From assembly GCA_035761805.1 (NCBI GenBank), contig DASTQL010000198.1, positions 1-17,361 of the forward strand: a DNA stretch of 17,361 bases, read 5' to 3'. Under the pieces are notes generated by a model that ran no database searches, had not been told where the DNA came from, and was given only the letters and a program-made list of their open reading frames with translations. Source of the stretch: DASTQL01 sp035761805. Its GTDB lineage: Bacteria > Actinomycetota > Actinomycetes > Jiangellales > Jiangellaceae. This document shows, in pieces, positions 1 through 5,801 of the stretch (its first letter is position 1; every line of letters starts with the position of its first letter). Both the position numbers and the translations under genes were made by a program.

Positions 1-423
1 CTGGGCATCGTCCACCGGGACATCAAGCCGGCCAACGTGCTGCTGGACCGCTTCGGCCTGGCGCACCCCCGGCGCGGCCAGCCCTCTCCCGTACGGGTGA
101 TGTCCTTCTCCCAGCTGTCGCTGCGGCGGGTACGCCGGCTCGCCCCCAGCCTCGGGACGGTGCTGCTGCTCGACCGGCTCCCCCTGCGGTTCCGCGACGG
201 TGCGCTCCCGGTGGGGGTGCCCACGGCGGGACCCGGCATCCACGTCGTACGGCGCCAGCCTCGCGTCGTCAGCGCCTTCCGGGCGCGCGGACACGAGGTC
301 CACGTCTGGACGGTGAACGAGCCCGACGACGTGCGGATGTGCCTCGACCTCGGCGTAAACGCGATCATCACTGACCGGCCGGCGGCCGTCCTCCGGCAGG
401 TGGAGGAGGTGGTCGACACGTGA
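1..423 (+). CDS. Glycerophosphodiester phosphodiesterase, C-terminal part, with a foreign-looking 5' end
   Basis: The frame is open from base 1 to the TGA at 421-423 and has no start inside the window, so this is a 3' fragment of about 140 codons. From about codon 17 onward it reads as the second half of a GDPD TIM barrel, with the strand segments VRVMSFS, EVHVWTVNEPDDVRMCLDLG and GVNAIITDRP. The last two are the characteristic C-terminal GDPD motifs (W-T-V-N and the closing T-D-x-P). Known GDPDs hydrolyse glycerophosphodiesters to glycerol-3-phosphate and an alcohol. The N-terminal half, with the catalytic HRG and E-x-D metal ligands, is absent. The first residues, LGIVHRDIKPANVLL, do not belong to GDPD; they match Hanks subdomain VIb of Ser/Thr kinases. 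The protein as it stands is therefore a chimera or an artefact of the contig edge. I am confident of the GDPD part and not of the first ~45 bases. Confidence 0.82.
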   Translation: MGIVHRDIKPANVLLDRFGLAHPRRGQPSPVRVMSFSQLSLRRVRRLAPSLGTVLLLDRLPLRFRDGALPVGVPTAGPGIHVVRRQPRVVSAFRARGHEVHVWTVNEPDDVRMCLDLGVNAIITDRPAAVLRQVEEVVDT

Positions 424-510
424 TCGAGACCTCAGTCCGTTTCGCCGGTTCGGGGTTTGGCGCCCGTGACCCGGCGGGCAGCGTACAGGTGGACCGCATC
501 GATGCGCCCG

Positions 511-524
511 GAGAGGAGGACGCG
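511..524 (+). promoter_or_regulatory. Strong Shine-Dalgarno site of the leader ORF
   Basis: The purine run GAGAGGAGGA at 511-520 contains AGGAGG at 514-519, five bases before the ATG at 525. It is among the strongest ribosome binding sites in the window. It serves the 11-codon leader ORF, because it lies 38 bases away from the GTG at 557 that begins the ATPase-fold protein. Confidence 0.7.
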
Positions 525-560
525 ATGGCGCGCCCGCCACATCCGGGCGGGCTCTCGTGA
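525..560 (+). CDS. 11-codon leader ORF (MARPPHPGGLS) overlapping the next start
   Basis: ATG at 525 follows a near-consensus Shine-Dalgarno site and reads eleven codons to the TGA at 558-560. That stop shares bases with the GTG start at 557 of the next gene (GTGA overlap). A perfect 7-bp hairpin lies inside it. The arrangement fits translational coupling: ribosomes on the leader melt the hairpin and re-initiate at the GTG. The alternative is that an indel in the sequence has split the true N-terminus of the ATPase-fold protein from its body. I cannot tell these apart from one sequence. The peptide resembles nothing I recognise. Confidence 0.45.
   Translation: MARPPHPGGLS
532..552 (+). promoter_or_regulatory. 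Hairpin ahead of the ATPase-fold gene start
   Basis: GCCCGCC (532-538) and GGCGGGC (546-552) form a perfect 7-bp all-GC stem with a 7-base loop. It ends four bases before the GTG at 557 and so would cover the ribosome landing site of that start. It lies wholly inside the 11-codon leader ORF. Confidence 0.5.
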
Positions 561-964
561 GGACTCCCGTGATGCTCCCCTGCTCGACCCGCAGCGTCCG
601 TGAGGCGCGCACGCTGGTCCGCACCGACCTCGCCGCCTCCGCCCTGCCGCCGGACGTCGTGGCCGACGCGCTGCTCGTCGTGTCGGAGCTGGTCTCGAAC
701 TCGCTGCGGCATGCCCGTGGGTTGCCGGGCGACCGGATAGGCCTGGCGTGGTGGCGTCAGGACCGGAGCGTGACGGTCGAGGTCACCGACGGTGGAGGAT
801 CGAGCTTTCCCGTGGCTGGACCGCCAGTGACGAGTGCGATCGGCGGGCGCGGCTTGGCGATGGTCGCGGCCGTGTCGGCTGACTGGGGTGTCGACCGGTC
901 CTCGGCCGAGACCACCGTGTGGGCGGTGGTCGGTGACCCCGACGGCGGTGGCGTACGGCGCTAG
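557..964 (+). CDS. RsbW-like ATP-binding protein (HATPase_c_2 fold)
   Basis: A 135-residue GHKL ATPase-fold protein of the anti-sigma factor/serine kinase type. The N box is seen as SELVSNSLRHA (about residues 44-54), the G1 box as VEVTDGGG and the G2 box as GGRGLAMV. The length is normal for stand-alone actinobacterial RsbW/SpoIIAB-like proteins, which bind ATP and often bind a sigma factor or phosphorylate an antagonist. No sigma or STAS antagonist gene lies next to it, so its partner is unknown. GTG 557 is used here because its overlap with the leader ORF stop (GTGA) suggests coupling; ATG 572 is the alternative. The next gene begins 11 bases after its stop, and that gene's -10 hexamer overlaps the TAG stop codon of this one. 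Confidence 0.85.
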   Translation: MRTPVMLPCSTRSVREARTLVRTDLAASALPPDVVADALLVVSELVSNSLRHARGLPGDRIGLAWWRQDRSVTVEVTDGGGSSFPVAGPPVTSAIGGRGLAMVAAVSADWGVDRSSAETTVWAVVGDPDGGGVRR

Positions 965-967
965 GCT
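962..967 (+). promoter_or_regulatory. Leaderless -10 hexamer (TAGGCT) for the DUF5926 gene
   Basis: TAGGCT fits the actinobacterial TANNNT -10 and ends 8 bases before the GTG at 976. Its first three bases are the stop codon of the preceding gene. No Shine-Dalgarno site lies in front of 976, which supports leaderless initiation. Confidence 0.5.
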
Positions 968-975
968 GACCGCCC

Positions 976-1911
976 GTGCCCCGAGCAACCACCGACGTCC
1001 CGGAAGTCGCCCCGCGCCAGCCGTGCCCGTGCGGGTCGGGCAAGCGCTACAAGGTCTGCCACGGCAAGGCCGCGGCCAGGGCCGCCCGCGCCGCCACGCG
1101 TACCTACGTGCCGCGCCCATTCGCCGGCCTGGCCTCGGAGGGTGACCTGATCGCGCTGCGGGAGTTCGTCCCGGCCGCCACCGCCCCGCTCACCCTGGTG
1201 GGTGAGCACGCCGACCGTACGGTCGTGGCGGCGACGCTCCTGCCCATGGCGATGCCTGCCCTCGTACGGGACGACGGAGAGGTGTGGCTGGGGCTGCAGA
1301 CGACGCAAGCCGGCAACGACGTGAGTGCCGACCTGGCGTACACGCTGGTGCAGGCCTTGACGGCCGAGCCCGGCGCGTCGGTGACCCCTGGCCTGCCCGA
1401 GGGGCCGGGGCCTCGGCTGCAGGACCTGCTCGCCGTGGACGAGCCGCTCACGGTGACCGTCCACGAGAACTTCGACTTCTGGACCGAGGGCGAGCAGGAC
1501 GTCCCCCCCGAGGTGGCTGCCTCGCTGGAGCGGGCGTCCGCCGCCGCGACCCCGACGCAGCGGCTGGTCTCCGTGCAGGCCGCCTACTGGGCGCGGGTCG
1601 GGGACCGCGAGCACCTGCGGTGGGTTCTCCCGTACGAGGAGGAGCCGCTGCTCGACGCACTGGCCCGGCTCCGGGCCGCGGGGGACGACGCGTTGGCCGG
1701 CGGGAAGCTGCTCGGGACCTTCCGTGCCCACGGTCTGCTGGTCCCGGTCTGGGACCTGGTGGTGGGCACGCCGGTCGACGACCTGGAGGACCCCGCGGTG
1801 GAGTTCGGCGGGCGGTTGCAGGAGGCACTCGGGCAGTCGACGCCCCTGACCGGTGAGGAGCGGCGCGCCCGGGCGGCGCTGGCGAACCGGCAGGTGACGA
1901 TCCGGTCGTAG
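976..1911 (+). CDS. DUF5926 family protein with N-terminal SEC-C zinc motif
   Basis: A 311-residue protein. Residues ~15-31 carry a SEC-C motif, PCPCGSGKRYKVCHGK, with the C-x-C-x8-C-H ligand pattern that binds zinc in the C-terminus of SecA and in many unrelated proteins. The remainder (AGLASEGDLIALREFVPAATAPL onward, ending ALANRQVTIRS) is the body I recognise as the actinobacterial DUF5926 family, whose function is unknown. Similar proteins are sometimes mislabelled as SecA because of the SEC-C motif; there is no helicase or translocase core here. It is soluble by inspection. GTG 976 is chosen because the -10-like TAGGCT lies just before it and the SEC-C motif follows directly. The gene ends in a convergent gap with inverted repeats. 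Confidence 0.85.
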   Translation: MPRATTDVPEVAPRQPCPCGSGKRYKVCHGKAAARAARAATRTYVPRPFAGLASEGDLIALREFVPAATAPLTLVGEHADRTVVAATLLPMAMPALVRDDGEVWLGLQTTQAGNDVSADLAYTLVQALTAEPGASVTPGLPEGPGPRLQDLLAVDEPLTVTVHENFDFWTEGEQDVPPEVAASLERASAAATPTQRLVSVQAAYWARVGDREHLRWVLPYEEEPLLDALARLRAAGDDALAGGKLLGTFRAHGLLVPVWDLVVGTPVDDLEDPAVEFGGRLQEALGQSTPLTGEERRARAALANRQVTIRS

Positions 1912-1943
1912 GGCCGACCGGGCGAGGCCGTTCGCCGGCGTGG

Positions 1944-1990
1944 AGAACCCCGGTCGCCCTCGACGGGGGATGCAAGAACGACCGGGGTCT
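1944..1990. terminator. Inverted repeat between convergent genes, probable bidirectional terminator
   Basis: ACCCCGGTCG (1947-1956) and CGACCGGGGT (1979-1988) pair perfectly over 10 bp. The stem extends by three pairs (AGA with TCT) if A1947 is bulged. The 22-base loop holds a small inner hairpin, CCC (1957-1959) with GGG (1965-1967). There is no T tract, as is usual for actinobacterial terminators. It lies between the + strand DUF5926 gene and the - strand pcm gene and could stop both. Confidence 0.55.
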
Positions 1991-2024
1991 GACACTCACG
2001 GTACATCTCTGCGGCGGCTTGTGT

Positions 2025-2044
2025 GAAGTTGCAGCGCGAACTTC
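2025..2044. repeat. Small inverted repeat in the convergent gap
   Basis: GAAGTT (2025-2030) and AACTTC (2039-2044) form a 6-bp stem with an 8-base loop. It could be a second terminator element or chance. Apart from this and the stem at 1944-1990, the 196-base gap 1912-2107 shows no gene-like feature on either strand. Confidence 0.3.
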
Positions 2045-2107
2045 CTCGGTGTGGACCAGGTCACGGCGGAGCGCTGGTGCGCCCGGTTCATGCGAGGTGG
2101 CCCATGA

Positions 2108-2737
2108 CTAGCCCGTTTCGAAGCCATGCCGTCCGACCAGCCGGACGAAGTGGGCAGGGATGACGTCCCGGTGACGCACCAGCCGCTCGCCGGTCCTCAC
2201 GAACTGGATCACGGTCTCCGCCCCGCCCGGCCCGATCGGCATGACCAGCCGGCCACCGTCCGAGAGCTGAGTGGCCAGCGGTGACGGGACGCGCAGGTAT
2301 GCGGCAGAGACGAGGATCGCCTCGAACGGCGCCCGCTCCGCCAGCCCCTCGGTGCCATCGCCGACGACGACGTGCGCGTTCGCTGTGCCGCGACGCCGGA
2401 GGTTCTGCCTCGCCGTCTCGGCGACGTCGGCGAACCGCTCGACACTCCAGACCGCCACCGCCAGGCGGGCCAGCAGAGCGGTCTGCCAGCCGTAGCCGGT
2501 CCCGACTTCGAGCACCCGCTCCGCGCCGGAGAGCTCGAGGGCCTCGACCATGCGGGCCACCAGCGACGGTTGGGTCGTCACCTGGCCGTGGGGGATGGGC
2601 AGCGGTCCGTCGATGTCGGCCCGGTCGACGAGATCCGGCGGGACGAAGGCCGCCCGGGGCACGGCGCCGACCGCCTCCAGCACACGGGCATCGTCGACAC
2701 CAACAAGCCGGCAGGCGTGGACGAGTTGTGCCCCCAC
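2108..2737 (-). CDS. pcm: Protein-L-isoaspartate O-methyltransferase
   Basis: A 209-residue SAM-dependent methyltransferase of the PCMT family, which methylates L-isoaspartyl residues in damaged proteins and starts their repair. Visible motifs in order are VPRAAFVPP (26-34), the family signature PIPHGQVTTQPSLVARM (47-63, normally GQTxSQP), SAM motif I VLEVGTGYGWQTALL (75-89), post-I WSVERFADVAETA, and PFEAILVSAA (137-146), followed by LSDGGRLVMPIG. The substitution GYGWQ for the usual GSGYQ and the residues after it place it in the actinobacterial branch. GTG 2737 is chosen because a -10-like CATACT ends six bases upstream and the N-terminus then has normal family length. It is divergent from the glycosyltransferase, with a short repeat-bearing gap between them. 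Confidence 0.92.
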   Translation of the reverse strand: MGAQLVHACRLVGVDDARVLEAVGAVPRAAFVPPDLVDRADIDGPLPIPHGQVTTQPSLVARMVEALELSGAERVLEVGTGYGWQTALLARLAVAVWSVERFADVAETARQNLRRRGTANAHVVVGDGTEGLAERAPFEAILVSAAYLRVPSPLATQLSDGGRLVMPIGPGGAETVIQFVRTGERLVRHRDVIPAHFVRLVGRHGFETG

Positions 2738-2738
2738 G

Positions 2739-2764
2739 TGGCCAGTATGGCCAGTATGGCCAGG
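2739..2764. repeat. 9-bp tandem repeat in the pcm/glycosyltransferase promoter gap
   Basis: TGGCCAGTA occurs at 2739-2747 and 2748-2756 and is followed by a partial third copy, TGGCCAGG, at 2757-2764. Each unit contains the palindrome TGGCCA. On the minus strand each full copy presents CATACT, and the proximal copy sits where a leaderless pcm promoter would have its -10. The repeats are 14 bases from the -10 of the divergent glycosyltransferase gene. Confidence 0.6.
2744..2749 (-). promoter_or_regulatory. pcm: Leaderless -10-like hexamer (CATACT) for pcm
   Basis: On the minus strand CATACT ends 6 bases before the GTG start at 2737. It differs from TANNNT only in its first base. An identical hexamer lies 9 bases further upstream because of the tandem repeat. 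Confidence 0.4.
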
Positions 2765-2777
2765 TCACGGCCCCGGC

Positions 2778-2783
2778 TACGCT
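2778..2783 (+). promoter_or_regulatory. Leaderless -10 hexamer (TACGCT) for the glycosyltransferase
   Basis: TACGCT ends 8 bases before the GTG at 2792, and no Shine-Dalgarno site is present. This decides the start in favour of GTG 2792 over ATG 2801. Confidence 0.5.
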
Positions 2784-2791
2784 GCCAGGCC

Positions 2792-3547
2792 GTGACGGCT
2801 ATGCCCAGCCACGAGCCCCGCCACCCGCAGGCCGACGGCGTCGCCGTGGTGATCCCCGCCAAGGACGAGCAGCAGCGCATCGCGGCCACCGTCGCGTCAG
2901 CCACCCGGATCCCCGCCGTGGACCTCGTCGTGGTCGTCGACGACGGATCCACCGACACGACAGCCGCTCGCGCCCGGGGGGCCGGAGCCGTCGTCGTCGG
3001 CCACCCCCGTAACCGTGGCAAGGCGGCGGCCATGGAGTCGGGGGCGGCGGCGGTCGCGGCCATCGAGGCGCGGGAGCCTGACCGCAGGGCCCCACGGGCC
3101 CTGCTCTTCCTCGACGCCGACCTCGAGGACAGCGCGGTCGCGGCCGCGCCGCTCACCCTCCCGGTGCTCGACGGCACGGCCGACATGACGATCGCCACCC
3201 TGCCCCCGCAGCCGGGGGGCGGTCGCGGCCTGGTCGTCGGCCTGGCCCGCGACGGCGTCGAGCGGGCCACCGGCTGGCGGCCCACCCAGCCGCTGTCTGG
3301 TCAGCGATGCCTGACTCGGACGGCCTTCGAAGCTGCGCTCCCGCTCGCGGCCGGCTTCGGCGTGGAGACCGGCCTCACGATCGACCTGCTCCGTCAAGAC
3401 CTGCGGGTTCTCGAGGTCGAGGTCGACCTGTTGCACCGGGTCACCGGCACCGGCTGGCGTGACCAGGTCCACCGCGGCCGGCAGTTCGCCCATGTCGCCC
3501 GGGCCCTGGTGGCCCGGCGGGTCATCCCCGTGCCCCGCCGGCGCTGA
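2792..3547 (+). CDS. Family 2 glycosyltransferase
   Basis: A 251-residue GT-A fold glycosyltransferase. Its opening strand is VAVVIPAKDE (17-26), the nucleotide-binding motif is VVVVDDGSTD (46-55), NRGKAAAMESG (74-84) follows, and the metal-binding D-x-D is LFLDADLED (105-113, D108/D110). Further on, SGQR, GFGVETGLTIDLL and LLHRVTG match the acceptor-side motifs of dolichyl-phosphate-mannose-synthase-like and glucosyl-phosphoglycerate-synthase-like enzymes. No membrane segment is evident, so it probably acts on the cytoplasmic face of the membrane or in the cytosol; donor and acceptor are unknown. The open frame extends upstream to 2372, but that extension is antisense to pcm and is rejected. 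Its last 26 bases overlap the convergent membrane protein gene (3522-3547), whose product is extracytoplasmic. A shared envelope role is conceivable but unproven. Confidence 0.87.
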   Translation: MTAMPSHEPRHPQADGVAVVIPAKDEQQRIAATVASATRIPAVDLVVVVDDGSTDTTAARARGAGAVVVGHPRNRGKAAAMESGAAAVAAIEAREPDRRAPRALLFLDADLEDSAVAAAPLTLPVLDGTADMTIATLPPQPGGGRGLVVGLARDGVERATGWRPTQPLSGQRCLTRTAFEAALPLAAGFGVETGLTIDLLRQDLRVLEVEVDLLHRVTGTGWRDQVHRGRQFAHVARALVARRVIPVPRRR

Positions 3548-5801
3548 CCGGCTCGTACGGCGGTGGCCCGGCCGCCTCCCGCGACGAGCGCAGCCGCGAT
3601 TCGGCGACGGCCGCCACGACGAGCGGGATGCCCACCGTCAGGACGAGGGCGGGGATGATGATCCCGGAGTCGTTCACGGCGAAGCCCACGACGGCCACCG
3701 TCACGCAAGACCAGATCGTCGCGCGGAGCAGCGGCCACCGCGCGAAGGCGTCCAGAACGCCCTCGGCCCGCATCCGCCGCGGATCGCGGAGCACCAGCAC
3801 GACGGCGACGAGCGCGACGACGGCCAGCCAGCCGTACGGTCCCCGGGCCAGCGTGCTGATCGCCGCATCGGCCTTGCGGACCACGATCGCGACGGCCTCG
3901 CCGTCGACGACGCTCTGCACGAACTCCCCCAGGTGCGAGCGATCCGCCGGCGGACCCCGCCAGTCCAGCACCGACACGATCGCCACGACGACGACCGACA
4001 CGACCGCGACAGCGACCACCCGGACCGCCGAGACCCGCCAGGCGCCGACGGCGAAGGCGAGCACGGCCACCGCCGGACCGAGGGCCAGCATCCCGCCGAA
4101 GTCGGCCCCTGCGGTGCCGGTGACCACCACCGCGAGGCCACCGATGCCCAGCACGGACACCACGGCGAGACGGCGTGAGCGCCCGGTGTCCAGCAGCCAC
4201 TGCGCCACAGCGCCGCAGAGCACGAGCACGCAGGCCGCCCAGATCGAGAATGGGATGTTGCCCAGCCCGTAGAAGCGCCCGGCGACCAGCGGCGACAGCC
4301 CGAGCAGGCTCGAGTGCTGCAGGTTGGCACCGGTGAGGACGTCGATCGTCAGGACGCCCACCGTGGCCCCGGCCACCACGCCGGGAGGCCCGTAGACCTG
4401 GCGCCGCCACGGCCCCAGCACGGCGACGGCCGTGACCGCGGCGGCCCAGGCGCCGATCGCGAGCCACAGCACGAGGGTCGGCCGCCCGGTCAGCCACCAG
4501 CGCACGGAGTTGGCGAGGAACGAGGCCACCGGGAACGAGGCGAAGAGCAGGGCCCCGACCACCGTCGCCCGCAGCAGCCGCCGTCGCCGGGCCACCTCCC
4601 CGGCCCGGCGCAGCAACACCAGCGCGAACACGGCGAAGAGCAGCTCCACGGCCCCCACACCCTGGAAGAACACTCCCGACTGGGTACGGAAGACCTGGGC
4701 CGCCGTGTCGGCGCCGACCAGCTCGTCGACCGTCTCCTCGGCGGTGGCGGGATGCGGTCCGGCCTGCCGCCACGGACGGCCGACCAGTCCGGCGGGCGGG
4801 TCCACCCCCGCGTACGCGAGGAGGGTGGGGGTCACGTCGGTGAGCTGGACCATCCCGGTCCAGCGGGTGGACGCCGAGCTGAGCCACCGGGGACCGTAGG
4901 GCTCCCCGCTCAGGTCGGTGCCCGTGGCCGCCGCGAGCCGGAGACCGGGGGGCGGGAAGGGGAAGACCTCGTCGTCGGAGATGACCGGCGCCTCGGCGTT
5001 GGGGTCGGGCAGCTCGGTGCTGGGTTCACCGGCGTTGCCGTCGGGGAGGAGCGCCGCCCGGACGGTGGGCCCGGAGTCGGACACGCCGATGACGAGCAGC
5101 GTGGCGTCCGCCGGGAGCACCTGGACCAGGCCGGCCAGCTGCTGGTCGATCAGCACGGCCTGCTGCCGGCGCTGGGCCTCCGACTCACGCCGGGGCATCC
5201 AGCCCAGGTCCACCACCGTGGCCGGGCACGCGTCGATGACCGCCCCGTCCACCTGGGCGACAGCGGGAAGGTACCGGTCGACGGTGCCGTCGGCGTGCGC
5301 CAGCGCGAGCGCTGCACCGGGACCCACCGCCGTCGCACACCGCCCCGCGGAGGCGAGCGTGTCACCGAGCAACCCCATCCGCGGTGCGTAGCCGTAGGCG
5401 TCCTGTTCGGCGACCATGCGCTCCCAGTCGCCCGCCGACACCACGCCGTCGTCGAGAACCGGGCGGGGCACGGGCCGGCACCAGGCCCGCTCGGCGTCGA
5501 CGGCGCGCTGCCCCGCGGAGACGGTCAGCCATCCGTCCACCAGGCAGGTCGTGCGGCGGACGCTCCGCACGGTCAGTGAGGCGGCGGCGTCCTCGCCCGC
5601 CAGCGCCCACAGGGTGGGCGTCGACTCGTCGACGTCACTCCACGAGAGCGAGCCGACACCGACCAGGACGACCGGCCCGACCCCCTCGGCCGCCGGCTCG
5701 GCGTCCTGGGACCGCCCGGGCCCCGCTGCCGCCGCGGCCGGCGGCAGGAGCAGCAGCGCTGCCAGGAGGCCGAGCAGCAGCCGTACGGTCAGGGCGCTCA
5801 C
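3522..5801 (-). CDS. Alkaline-phosphatase-fold and multi-TM membrane protein, function unknown
   Basis: A 759-residue protein. Residues ~5-27 form a signal peptide or membrane anchor rich in L and A. Up to about residue 400 follows an extracytoplasmic domain with alkaline-phosphatase/sulfatase-superfamily features: VVLVGVGSLSW, STPTLWALA, TTCLVDGWLTVSAG, GLLGDTLASAG, TLLVIGVSDSG and DVTPTLLAYAGV. After about residue 410 come roughly nine or ten hydrophobic segments (for example VELLFAVFALVLL, LAVVSVLGIGGLAVVV and GIIIPALVLTVGIPLVVAAV). Where active members of the superfamily have S/T-D-H-G metal ligands, this protein has SDSG, and its first strand has GVGS rather than G-x-D. Catalysis is therefore doubtful. 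I recall related actinobacterial membrane proteins of unknown function. The start GTG at 5801-5799 overlaps the TGA of the upstream transporter gene (GTGA), indicating coupled translation. Open frame upstream of this start is inside the transporter gene and is rejected. Confidence 0.75.
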   Translation of the reverse strand: MSALTVRLLLGLLAALLLLPPAAAAAGPGRSQDAEPAAEGVGPVVLVGVGSLSWSDVDESTPTLWALAGEDAAASLTVRSVRRTTCLVDGWLTVSAGQRAVDAERAWCRPVPRPVLDDGVVSAGDWERMVAEQDAYGYAPRMGLLGDTLASAGRCATAVGPGAALALAHADGTVDRYLPAVAQVDGAVIDACPATVVDLGWMPRRESEAQRRQQAVLIDQQLAGLVQVLPADATLLVIGVSDSGPTVRAALLPDGNAGEPSTELPDPNAEAPVISDDEVFPFPPPGLRLAAATGTDLSGEPYGPRWLSSASTRWTGMVQLTDVTPTLLAYAGVDPPAGLVGRPWRQAGPHPATAEETVDELVGADTAAQVFRTQSGVFFQGVGAVELLFAVFALVLLRRAGEVARRRRLLRATVVGALLFASFPVASFLANSVRWWLTGRPTLVLWLAIGAWAAAVTAVAVLGPWRRQVYGPPGVVAGATVGVLTIDVLTGANLQHSSLLGLSPLVAGRFYGLGNIPFSIWAACVLVLCGAVAQWLLDTGRSRRLAVVSVLGIGGLAVVVTGTAGADFGGMLALGPAVAVLAFAVGAWRVSAVRVVAVAVVSVVVVAIVSVLDWRGPPADRSHLGEFVQSVVDGEAVAIVVRKADAAISTLARGPYGWLAVVALVAVVLVLRDPRRMRAEGVLDAFARWPLLRATIWSCVTVAVVGFAVNDSGIIIPALVLTVGIPLVVAAVAESRLRSSREAAGPPPYEPVSAGGARG

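Noticed and set aside
435..460. Possible stress sigma factor promoter (GTTT ... GGGTTT) upstream of the RsbW-like gene
   Set aside because: The spacing is 10 bases instead of the roughly 14-17 expected for SigB/SigF-type promoters, and the -10 departs from GGGTAY.
961..1995. 344-codon open frame on the - strand, antisense to the DUF5926 gene
   Set aside because: The SEC-C motif and family body are on the + strand; the antisense product has no motif.
2056..2771. 12-bp direct repeat CCAGGTCACGGC on both sides of pcm (2056-2067 and 2760-2771)
   Set aside because: It could suggest an inserted segment, but pcm matches its surroundings in composition, there are no mobility genes or inverted ends, and a single GC-rich 12-mer match is weak evidence.
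2372..2791. Upstream in-frame extension of the glycosyltransferase
   Set aside because: It is antisense to pcm, and the -10 hexamer plus family alignment put the start at 2792.
4314..5579. 421-codon open frame on the + strand, antisense to the phosphatase-fold membrane protein
   Set aside because: Composition is typical of an antisense shadow in high-GC DNA (rich in R, G, P, H), with no family motif. The opposite strand has clear domains and membrane segments.
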